A stretch of DNA of 64,000 nt from Trebonia sp963759545 (lineage in GTDB: Bacteria > Actinomycetota > Actinomycetes > Streptosporangiales > Streptosporangiaceae). Positions 1 through 6,618 of this stretch are shown here, piece after piece; the stretch's first letter is position 1, and every line of letters begins with the position of its first letter. Below the pieces are notes generated by a model. The model had not been told where the DNA came from. It ran no database searches and was given only the letters and a program-made list of their open reading frames with translations. The position numbers and the translations under genes were made by a program. The stretch spans positions 62,001-126,000 of the forward strand of contig CAVXAB010000004.1 of assembly GCA_963759545.1 (NCBI GenBank). Reading direction: 5' to 3'.

Positions 1-868
1 GAAGCCCTGCGCCTGGATGCGCCTGAAGAGGTGGATCATCATATGCACCATGGTCTCGCCATCGAGCTGCGCCGGGCCGCGGAAGTGGCAGAGGATGATG
101 TCCCCCGGGCTGAGGCGGTGCACGGAAGTCTGGTACTGCATGTCAGTGATCTGCATGGCCTCTTTCCAGAGCATCAGGCCCTGGAGGCCCGCCTGGCTGG
201 CCGAGACGATCGTCGTCTCGTTGTAGTTGCCGCCCGGCGGCCGGAAAATGTACGGCGTCACCCCGTACTCCTTACGGAGCTTCTCCTGCTGGGCGGCGAT
301 CTCGTAAAGCTGCTGCGAGGCCGAGAGAGCAGGCATGTCCAGCGGGTGGTCCACCGTGTGGTTCTGGATCGACACGTAGCCGGTCTCGTACAGCTTCTCG
401 AAGTACGCGTAGTCGTCTCTGATCAGCACGTCCGCGAGGCTGATGGTGATGGGCACCTGGAAGTCCTTCACCATCTGGATGAACTTGGGGTCCTTCTCAA
501 TGCCGTCATCGATCGTGACGAACACGACCTTGTCGGTCAGCGGTACGCGCGAGAACACCGTCGGGTCGGATGCGCTCAGCGTGATCGGCTTGACGGCCGG
601 CGGCGGCGGCGCGGGCGCGAACGGCTTCATGCCCAGGTAGCGGGAGCTGATCAGCTCGGCGTCGACGCCGGAGGCGGCCACGGCGGAGGGCGCCGGCGCC
701 GCTGGCCGGCCAGCTTGGCGCCTTCACGAGGACGCTCGCCGACGGACCCGCGCCGCCGCACGCGGCCGCGAACGACCCGAGCGCGGCCACCCCCACCGCA
801 CCGCCAAGGAAGCGACGGCGCGACCAGCGCTGTGTGGTGGTATCCGTCACGATCTTGGGGACATCCAC
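1..868 (-). CDS. Polysaccharide deacetylase (NodB-type), Tat/lipoprotein signal; 3' end outside window, frameshifted
   Basis: Probable exported carbohydrate esterase that removes acetyl groups from cell-wall or other polysaccharides. The N-terminus has a twin-arginine motif (RRRFLGG), a hydrophobic stretch and a lipobox-like AAC, so it is probably a lipoprotein. After a frame change near 690-720 the NodB core reads well: VFVTIDDG replaces the usual TFDDG, then come the metal-binding NHTVDH and the FRPPGG motif. The protein is still open at base 1, so its C-terminus is not visible. The signal-peptide and catalytic frames differ by one base. Since both halves are well conserved, an assembly indel is more likely than a dead gene. 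Confidence 0.8.
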
Positions 869-1528
869 AATCCGTCTCCTGTCCGTGAATGATCTTGCCG
901 GGAGCGGGTCAGGGTGGCGTCGCGGAATACCCGGCGTAACAGGGGACGGGCGCGTTCCAGCTTCATGGCGATATTAGGGGATCGCACTGAGATTCTGATG
1001 GATGTCGCTGTCCTCGGGACGGAAGTGTTGCGCGGCCGAAGGTGACGAGGCAGCTCGAGCAGCGAGCGGCCCAGGTCTTACAGAAGTTGATGGTCCGGGC
1101 CGGCCCATATCGCCTGATCCATACCCCCGTGGGGTATGCATCAGGGATCGCGGGTCAAAGGCGGCGAATACGCCGCCTTTGACCCACGATCACACTAGGT
1201 GCCCGGTTCCGGGGAGCGTTCATGCCCGAATGCCGGAAATGTCCACCCTGCCCTCTGCAGCCCCTGCCGACACCTCCGCCGCGCTTTGAGCCGCGCGAAG
1301 CTTTGAGCCGGAAAATCGCGAAAAATCACTACTTCCGCTAGTCCGGCCGTCGGCGCGGTGTGCTTTAGCATGGTGGGTAGCGGCGGCCGCGCCCGCCCGC
1401 TCCGAGCCGGTTGCCACCCACGCTGGAACGGCGACGAGGACAAGGGTCATTGACTCGCGCGTTCTTCCCTGGAGTGCGTCGTGCCCGTCTTGGCGGGGCG
1501 CGTGGGGCCTTGCCGGAGGGATAGCCCA
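869..1528. other. Intergenic region, 660 bp
   Basis: No convincing gene lies between the deacetylase and the next plus-strand gene, which diverge here. The short open frames at 1195-1450 have no recognisable domain. The main content is the palindrome-plus-hairpin element at 1121-1190. Promoters for both flanking genes must lie here but none is clear. Confidence 0.6.
1121..1190 (+). repeat. Dispersed element R1, copy 1: palindrome plus hairpin
   Basis: A 17-nt inverted repeat ATACCCCCGTGGGGTAT (1121-1137) is followed 14 nt later by a perfect 15-bp stem with the 4-nt loop AATA (1152-1185; arms begin GGGTCAAAGG) and then CGATCA. The same order, nearly the same spacing and much of the sequence recur on the opposite strand at 17771-17842. 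The palindrome alone resembles CsoR-type copper operators, but no metal-transport gene is adjacent. Confidence 0.75.
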
Positions 1529-2335
1529 GTGACCAGGGACCGCGCCCGTAAGAAGGCCATCCGCACGCGGATGGCCGCCACCGGAGAACCGTACAGCGTC
1601 GCCGCGCGCGAGCTAGACACAACGCCCCCCGCGAGCGACGCGGTCGTCCGCGAGGTCATCGCGCGCGTGAACGCGACGCTGGCGGCGCCGAGCGCCCGGA
1701 TTGAGTACCGGCGGGAGTCGGACCTCGGCCCGCCGAAGCGGCCAACACGTCCGCGCCCCGGCCCGGTCGGGAGGCTGGTCAGGCTCGCCGCCGGGGCGGC
1801 ATGGAAGCGCATCGCGCCCGGGGTGGACGCCGGGGAGCTGCGAGAGGCGTTCTTCCGCCCGATCGGCGTGGGCTTCGTGGAGCCGGCCGCCGGCCGATAC
1901 CAGATCGATTACGGCGCGTACGCGCAGATGTACATCGACGGCGAGCTCTTCGGCGGCCAGTCCGGAGCCCCGCTGCGGGACAACAACCTAAGCCGGCGAG
2001 CACTGCCGCAGCAGAACGACCCACTGCGGCTGCTCGGGCTGCTGCGCGAAGTGACGCAGGCCCAGTACTCCGGCGCGGAGACGTTGCGCGGCACGCCGTG
2101 CCGCGCGGTCGCCGTCCTGGCAGGCTCGGCCGAACTGACGGTCTGGTTGGTAGGACCGGCAGAACTGACGGTCTGGATCGACGACGAGCATGTCCGGCGC
2201 ATCCGGTCCGAGTGGCGCGACCCCGACCCGCGCCACCGCGGTTCACTGAAACAGACATTTGAGCTGTGGGACTTCGGTGTCCCGGTCGGCTCACTCGACT
2301 GGTCGTGCCTGCCGAGTTTCCAGGTCGCCGGGTAA
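1529..2335 (+). CDS. Hypothetical actinobacterial protein
   Basis: Function not recognised. The GTG start at 1529 is chosen because GGAGG lies about 10 nt upstream; the earlier in-frame ATG at 1481 would add 16 atypical residues. The first 25 residues (RDRARKKAIRTRM, then ATGEPYSVAAREL) are basic and resemble a short N-terminal motif seen in many actinobacterial hypothetical proteins. The rest is soluble, with a Trp-rich C-terminus (FELWDFG, then SLDWSC) and no signal peptide or membrane span. Two near-identical segments, AELTVWLVGP and AELTVWIDDE, lie side by side near residues 210-232. It stands alone between the deacetylase and arsI. Confidence 0.6.
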   Translation: MTRDRARKKAIRTRMAATGEPYSVAARELDTTPPASDAVVREVIARVNATLAAPSARIEYRRESDLGPPKRPTRPRPGPVGRLVRLAAGAAWKRIAPGVDAGELREAFFRPIGVGFVEPAAGRYQIDYGAYAQMYIDGELFGGQSGAPLRDNNLSRRALPQQNDPLRLLGLLREVTQAQYSGAETLRGTPCRAVAVLAGSAELTVWLVGPAELTVWIDDEHVRRIRSEWRDPDPRHRGSLKQTFELWDFGVPVGSLDWSCLPSFQVAG

Positions 2336-2366
2336 CCGCTCAGGCACATGGGAACGCCGCGGCGGC

Positions 2367-2822
2367 TCAGCAGCAGGATGCGCGGTCTTCCGCGGCGGTG
2401 GCCGTTTCCACCGCCGGTGCGCAGCAGACGGAGTTCTCCGCCTTGTCCAGGACGTCGGCGTCGGACTTGACCACGTAGACCTCCCACGGCTCGCCGCCTG
2501 GGGCGGTGACCCAGACCTTGTCCTGGACGGCGTAGCAGCAGGCGGTGTCTTCCTCCGTGGCGGTGGGCAGGCCCTCGGCGGCCAGGCGGGTAGTCGCGCC
2601 GGTTACTTCCTCGGTGGTCTCCACCTCGACCCCGAGATGGTCCATCCGGGTGGGGTCGCCCGGCGTGCCTTCGAGCAGGACGAGCTTGAGCGGAGGCTCG
2701 GCGACGGCGAAGTTGGCGTAACCGGGACGGCGCTTGGCGGGCTCGGCGCCGAACAGCTTCGAGTAGAAGGCGATCGAGGCTTCCAGGTCGGCGACGCGGA
2801 GGGCTAGCTGGACGCGGGACAC
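2367..2822 (-). CDS. arsI: ArsI/CadI-type VOC metalloenzyme
   Basis: A vicinal-oxygen-chelate fold protein of the ArsI (organoarsenical C-As lyase)/CadI (cadmium-induced) family. The GTG at 2822 is preferred over the longer frame because GGGAGGAA precedes it. Visible features are the N-terminal VQLALRVADLEASIAFY, His62 (MDHLG) and Glu114 (PWEVYVV) as metal-ligand candidates, and a vicinal Cys95-Cys96 pair matching the trivalent-arsenic site described for ArsI. The C-terminus adds further CC pairs. It diverges from arsR across an operator-like repeat, so metalloid-inducible control is likely. No arsenite pump or arsenate reductase is adjacent. The exact substrate is inferred. Confidence 0.8.
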   Translation of the reverse strand: MSRVQLALRVADLEASIAFYSKLFGAEPAKRRPGYANFAVAEPPLKLVLLEGTPGDPTRMDHLGVEVETTEEVTGATTRLAAEGLPTATEEDTACCYAVQDKVWVTAPGGEPWEVYVVKSDADVLDKAENSVCCAPAVETATAAEDRASCC

Positions 2823-2856
2823 GGCGTTCCTCCCTTGTGGGACAGGCACTTGGCGA

Positions 2857-2880
2857 CTGATTAAAAAAACCTCTAATCAG
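2857..2880. promoter_or_regulatory. Probable ArsR operator between arsI and arsR
   Basis: An inverted repeat CTGATTA-N10-TAATCAG (2857-2863 and 2874-2880) lies in an AT-rich patch of the divergent arsI/arsR intergenic region. ArsR-family proteins bind such imperfect AT-rich dyads over the promoter. Assignment rests on position and symmetry. Confidence 0.55.
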
Positions 2881-2912
2881 CAACAGGGCCCAGTTTGGCA
2901 TCCTGCTTAAAG

Positions 2913-3308
2913 ATGTGTCAAATTAGAGACGTGGTTAACCAGAAGCTGCTTCCCCTTGCGGACCCTGACGGGCAGGAGTGCTGCGCACCGCTGGCCGCTG
3001 AGCCGCTGTCACCGGGCGGGGCCGATGAGCTGGCTCCGCTGTTCAAGGCCGTGGCCGATCCGATGCGGCTGCGGCTGCTGTCGCTGATCGCCTGCCATGA
3101 GGGCGGGGAGACCTGCGTCTGCGACCTGCTCGAGGCGTTCGAGGTGACCGCACCGTCGGTCAGCTATCACCTGAAGATCCTGCGCGAGGCGGGCCTGATC
3201 AGCTCGGAGCGGCGCGGCACCTGGGTCTACTACCGGGTCAACCCGGAGGTGATGGAGCGGATGTCCGCCGTCCTCGCGGCACCGCGCCTTCTCCAGGCGT
3301 CCAGGTGA
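2913..3308 (+). CDS. arsR: ArsR/SmtB-family metalloregulator
   Basis: A winged-helix repressor released from DNA by metal or metalloid binding. The HTH region is clear (VTAPSVSYHLKILREAGLISSERRGTWVYYRV). The segment ETCVCDLLEAF carries the Cys-x-Cys pair (Cys68/Cys70 from the ATG at 2913) found at the alpha-3 arsenic/antimony site of classical ArsR proteins. An N-terminal CC (QECC) could give a further ligand. The start could also be GTG 2931, and the Shine-Dalgarno is weak either way. Divergence from arsI implies self-regulation and regulation of arsI. Confidence 0.85.
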   Translation: MCQIRDVVNQKLLPLADPDGQECCAPLAAEPLSPGGADELAPLFKAVADPMRLRLLSLIACHEGGETCVCDLLEAFEVTAPSVSYHLKILREAGLISSERRGTWVYYRVNPEVMERMSAVLAAPRLLQASR

Positions 3309-3310
3309 GG

Positions 3311-4192
3311 TTATTCGTCGAGGCTGCTTCCCGCCAGGCTGAGCGGGATCTCCGCGGAGTCGGTGATCCGCAGCTTGCGGCGGGCACGCTGGTAGAACGT
3401 GGTGCGCCCGAGCCGGACCACGCTGGCGCCGCCTGGCCGCGATCGCAGGTCGATGTTCTGCCCGGCGTCCGCGTAGCACATGAGCCGCCCGTCGACCTCG
3501 ATGGCCAGCCGCCCGGAGGACTGCAGCAGTTCCAGGGTCACCGGGTCCTCGACCGACAGCACGACACCCCGGTTGTACGCGGAATGCGGCGAGGCGGGCG
3601 TGACGAGCAGCGCCTCGACCGAGGGGCTCATGATCGGGCCGCCCGCGGAGAAGCTGTACGCGGTGGAACCAGTCGGCGTGGCCACGATCACCGCGTCGGC
3701 CGCGTAGCTGACGAACGGCTGCCCGCCGACGTGGACGGCGACGCGGGCGCTCCCCTCCCCCGGGATGCGAACGGCGGCCACGTCGTTGAAGGCGGTGACT
3801 TCCGTGGTGCCGACCACCGCGTCGATGGCCATGCGCGGCTCGATGGTGAAGTCGTGACGGTCGATGGCCGACAGCGCGTCGGGCAGGTTGGGCACGTCGA
3901 CCTCGGCGAGGAAGCCGAGTTTACCGAGATTGACCCCGAGAACGGGTGCCCGGTTCCTGTCGGCCAGCCGCATCGCGCGCAGCATCGTCCCGTCCCCGCC
4001 GAGGCTGACAACCAGGTCGGACCTTCGGCCGAGCTCTTCCACGGAGACCGCGGTCGCGGCGCAGTTCAGCCGCTTGATCTCGTCGCCAATGCCGAGGATC
4101 TCCGCGCCGTTGCTCGCGGCCCAGCCGAGCACCGCCCCGACCGCCTCGGCCGAATCGCGCTGGGGATGCAGGACAAGCCCGATGGTATGCAT
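3311..4192 (-). CDS. nadK: NAD kinase
   Basis: Phosphorylates NAD to NADP in the cytosol. Diagnostic motifs are GGDGT (residues 65-69 from the ATG at 4192) with MLRAMRLA after it, the substrate-binding FNDVA, and a C-terminal TPTGSTAYSFSAGGP. At about 293 residues the length is usual. The ATG at 4210 would add six residues; 4192 matches the family start (MHTIGLVLHP). Its stop is two bases from the arsR stop, so the two genes converge with almost no spacer. It is followed upstream by an SDR and a RidA protein on the same strand, possibly one transcript. Confidence 0.95.
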   Translation of the reverse strand: MHTIGLVLHPQRDSAEAVGAVLGWAASNGAEILGIGDEIKRLNCAATAVSVEELGRRSDLVVSLGGDGTMLRAMRLADRNRAPVLGVNLGKLGFLAEVDVPNLPDALSAIDRHDFTIEPRMAIDAVVGTTEVTAFNDVAAVRIPGEGSARVAVHVGGQPFVSYAADAVIVATPTGSTAYSFSAGGPIMSPSVEALLVTPASPHSAYNRGVVLSVEDPVTLELLQSSGRLAIEVDGRLMCYADAGQNIDLRSRPGGASVVRLGRTTFYQRARRKLRITDSAEIPLSLAGSSLDE

Positions 4193-4225
4193 CGCGAGAA
4201 GCCTACCCATCCGACTTCGCGAGAG

Positions 4226-4993
4226 CTAGCGCGGGTACATGCCCCCGTCTAGGCCGATCACCTGGTTGGTGAGGTAGGCGTTGCCCAGGACCGCGACCAC
4301 GAGGTCCGCGACCTCTTCTGGGCGGCCCAGCCGTCCGGCTGGTATCCGGGCGCGTAGCTCCTCCGGGTCGCCTGGGAGCATCGCCGTGTCGGTGATGAGC
4401 GCAGGGGCGAGGGCGTTGACCGTGATGCCGTGGCTGGCGAGGCGGACGGCCAGGTAGTGCGTGAGCCCGTGCAGCCCGGCCTTCGATGCCGCGTAGTGCG
4501 GCCCCACGCTCCCGCCGGTGAACGCCGCCACGGAGGAGATGAACAAGATCCGCCCGAAGCCCCGCTCGCGCATCCCGGGGACCACGCGCTGCGCGAGCAG
4601 GAAGGGCGAGCGCAGGTTGACCGCGACCATGTCGTCGAAGTCGCTGACGGCAATCTCCTCAAAGGACTGGCGGCGGCCGAGCCCAGCGTTACTGACCAGC
4701 ACGTCGACCGGCCCCAGCTTGCTCTCGGTCGCCGCGATAAGCGCCGCGGGCGCCTCGTCGCTCCGCAGGTCGGCCTGAACGGGCACGGCGTGGCCGCCGG
4801 TAGCGATGATCTCGACGGCCAGGTCCTTAGCGGGCCCCCCGTTAGCACCGTAGGCAAGCGCCAGCCGAGCACCCTCGGACGCCAGCCGCCTGCCGATCGC
4901 CTGCCCGATCCCGCCGCTCGCGCCGGTGATCAGCGCGACGCGGCCAGCGAGCGCGCGGCCACCGTACGCTGCGCGCTTCCCCGGCATGGTCAT
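4226..4993 (-). CDS. SDR-family oxidoreductase (FabG-like)
   Basis: A classical NAD(P)-dependent short-chain dehydrogenase/reductase of 255 residues. It shows the Rossmann motif TGASGGIG (23-30), NAG at 102-104, a catalytic Ser at about 153-154, and Tyr167-x3-Lys171 (YAASK). The C-terminal VIGLDGGMYPR is typical of 3-oxoacyl-ACP reductase-like members. The substrate is unknown. It lies between ridA and nadK on the same strand. Confidence 0.85.
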   Translation of the reverse strand: MTMPGKRAAYGGRALAGRVALITGASGGIGQAIGRRLASEGARLALAYGANGGPAKDLAVEIIATGGHAVPVQADLRSDEAPAALIAATESKLGPVDVLVSNAGLGRRQSFEEIAVSDFDDMVAVNLRSPFLLAQRVVPGMRERGFGRILFISSVAAFTGGSVGPHYAASKAGLHGLTHYLAVRLASHGITVNALAPALITDTAMLPGDPEELRARIPAGRLGRPEEVADLVVAVLGNAYLTNQVIGLDGGMYPR

Positions 4994-5038
4994 GCCCCCA
5001 CTCTTTCCGCCTGACCAGCCGGGAAACTGCCGGGGCGG

Positions 5039-5539
5039 TTAGTCCACCGCGACCTCGGCTTCTATCTCGATCGCGAGGCCAAGTGGCAGTTCCGCGACGC
5101 CGATCGCGGACCTCGCGTGGGCACCGGTCTCTGGACCCCACAAGTCGAGGATGAGGTCGGAGAAGCCGTTGATGACGGCGGGCGTCCTGGTGAAGCCGGG
5201 CGCCACGTTGACCATGCCGAACACGCGCAACCAGCCGGTGACCCGGTCCAGGTCGCCCAGGGCGCGCTGCAGGCTGGACAGCATCGCCAGGCCGGTGAGC
5301 CTGGCGCCCTCGTAGGCGTCGGTCTCGGAGACGTCGCCGCCGACCTTGCCGATCAGCCCCTCCGGTACCGAACCGTCGGGCAGCAGCGGGCCGTGCCCGG
5401 ACACGAAGGCCCGGCCGGGCAGGTGCCCAGGCCACAGCCGGACCCACGGGAAGGGCAGGACCAGCCCCGCAGGTGATTCCATGGGGGCAGGCAGGACAAG
5501 GCCGCGTTCCGCGAGCCGCTGTTCAATCCGCATGCGCAC
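5039..5539 (-). CDS. RidA/YjgF-family protein
   Basis: A member of the RidA superfamily, whose best-known members hydrolyse reactive enamine/imine intermediates from pyridoxal-phosphate enzymes. At 166 residues it is longer than classical RidA (about 130) because of an N-terminal extension; it retains a C-terminal HARSAIGVAELPLG containing the Arg that contacts the substrate carboxylate. It is probably the first gene of a minus-strand set with the SDR and nadK. Its specific deaminase activity is inferred only from family. Confidence 0.75.
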   Translation of the reverse strand: MRMRIEQRLAERGLVLPAPMESPAGLVLPFPWVRLWPGHLPGRAFVSGHGPLLPDGSVPEGLIGKVGGDVSETDAYEGARLTGLAMLSSLQRALGDLDRVTGWLRVFGMVNVAPGFTRTPAVINGFSDLILDLWGPETGAHARSAIGVAELPLGLAIEIEAEVAVD

Positions 5540-5590
5540 ATCCTGGCAGGCACGCCGTCTTGCTGCGCAGCGCGATCAGGTTCCTAGAAG

Positions 5591-5620
5591 CTCATACGAA
5601 AAGTATGCTGATCGTATGAG
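5591..5620. promoter_or_regulatory. Inverted repeat over the antitoxin start (autoregulatory operator)
   Basis: A perfect 9-bp inverted repeat CTCATACGA (5591-5599) / TCGTATGAG (5612-5620) has its right arm over the ATG of the antitoxin at 5616. A smaller CATAC/GTATG symmetry is nested inside. Type II antitoxins commonly repress their own promoters at such dyads. Confidence 0.65.
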
Positions 5621-5933
5621 CGACACGACGATCAGGCTGGACAGTGCCGTGCGCGACAAGCTTCGCGCCTTGGCCGACGAGGATCATGTGACGCTGGGAG
5701 ATCTGCTTGCACGGCTCGCGGAGCGCGAGCAGTACCAGCGCGAGATGCGGCGCGCGAATGAGGTCATGGAGCGCATGCAGCGCGAGGACCCGCAGGCATG
5801 GCAGGACTACCTGTCCGAGCTTCGCGGATTCGAAGGTGGCACGGCACGCGACGGTCTGTCGGACGCTACGGCCGAGTGGCCTGAGTACAACGACGGCACT
5901 CAAGGGACGCAAGGTGCCGTATCAGGCCGGTGA
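5616..5933 (+). CDS. Type II antitoxin, MazE-like (system 1)
   Basis: A 105-residue acidic antitoxin. The N-terminal 45 residues (MSDTTIRLDSAVRDKLRALA, then EDHVTLGDLLARL) look like a ribbon-helix-helix-type DNA-binding/dimerisation unit. A long Glu/Arg-rich helix follows, then a toxin-binding tail with EWPEYND. The second antitoxin in this window (59143-59409) ends in the closely similar EYPEYNP. The gene overlaps the toxin gene by 20 bp, so translation is coupled, and its start codon sits in a palindrome, suggesting autoregulation. Confidence 0.8.
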   Translation: MSDTTIRLDSAVRDKLRALADEDHVTLGDLLARLAEREQYQREMRRANEVMERMQREDPQAWQDYLSELRGFEGGTARDGLSDATAEWPEYNDGTQGTQGAVSGR

Positions 5934-6252
5934 CGTCCTGCTCGCCGACCTCGATCCGGTGGCGGGCCATGAACAGGGCGGCAGGCGTCCAGTGCTAGTA
6001 CTGTCCGGTTCGTCCTACAACGAACTGCGCAACGAGCAACTGATCGTCGCTGCCGTCACAAGCCGACACAGAGGGTTGCCCTTCCACGTTCCCATCGGCT
6101 CCGAGAGCGGCCTACGCGGACCGAGTTGGGTCCAGTCGGAATCGGTCCGAGCCATCTCGGTTGAACGAGTCATCAAGAAGCTGGGCCGAGCACGTTCAGA
6201 AACCCTGGCCGATACCCGGAACCGAGTAATGAACTTCCTCCGCGACTGGTAG
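5914..6252 (+). CDS. mazF: Type II toxin, MazF/PemK-family endoribonuclease (system 1)
   Basis: A 112-residue ribosome-independent mRNA interferase. The GTG at 5914 is the start because AAGGGA precedes it and the family signature begins at once: GDVLLADLDPVAGHEQGGRRPVLVLS. Further conserved features are VAAVTSRHRGLPFHVPI and the C-terminal SVERVIKKLGR. It is encoded immediately after, and overlapping, its antitoxin. The cleavage motif cannot be predicted. The relA stop lies 366 bp away on the other strand. Confidence 0.87.
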   Translation: MPYQAGDVLLADLDPVAGHEQGGRRPVLVLSGSSYNELRNEQLIVAAVTSRHRGLPFHVPIGSESGLRGPSWVQSESVRAISVERVIKKLGRARSETLADTRNRVMNFLRDW

Positions 6253-6618
6253 CGCCGCGCCGCGACGACTGTGGCGAGGTTGCTTCCGCTCCCCCGCTGG
6301 TCACTCCTGGGACTACTTGGAATGACGGATGATCTCCGTTGCCACTACCTCGGTGGGTGTCCCTGCGCGCCGGGCGCGGCGTGACCGCGCCGGATTTCCT
6401 TGATCATGCGAGATCCGCAGCAAATACGCTGCGGAATCCACATGATCATGGTCCGGGCGGCGGGGCGCCGGGACAAACGGGGAGGAATGGGCGTGGTCTG
6501 GCCTGCGCGAAGGCGGGTTGCGCTCAGGGAGCGGCATTGCGGGGTGGACGGTCATATTTCGCGGGTGGGCGAAGTCACAAGTCGTTCGGAATGAGCTTGG
6601 GGTTGAATTTGACCTTGG
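6253..6618. other. Intergenic region between convergent mazF and relA
   Basis: 366 bp without a supported gene. It holds the bidirectional hairpin at 6401-6448. The remainder shows no recognisable feature. Confidence 0.6.
6401..6448. terminator. Bidirectional hairpin between mazF and relA
   Basis: Nested symmetry: outer arms TGATCATG (6401-6408) and CATGATCA (6441-6448) enclose inner arms TCCGCAGC (6414-6421) and GCTGCGGA (6428-6435). It sits between convergent 3' ends, which fits a shared terminator. There is no U-tract, as is common in actinobacteria. Confidence 0.55.

Noticed and set aside
1121..1137. A CsoR copper operator
   Set aside because: The palindrome fits, but it is part of an element repeated at 17771-17842, and no copper or formaldehyde gene is adjacent at either place.
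1195..1450. Small open frames upstream of the hypothetical gene
   Set aside because: Overlapping frames, poor Shine-Dalgarno and no domain or convincing signal peptide.
6313..6555. An 80-residue frame between mazF and relA
   Set aside because: It covers the hairpin at 6401-6448, with Arg/Pro/His-rich composition typical of non-coding high-GC DNA.
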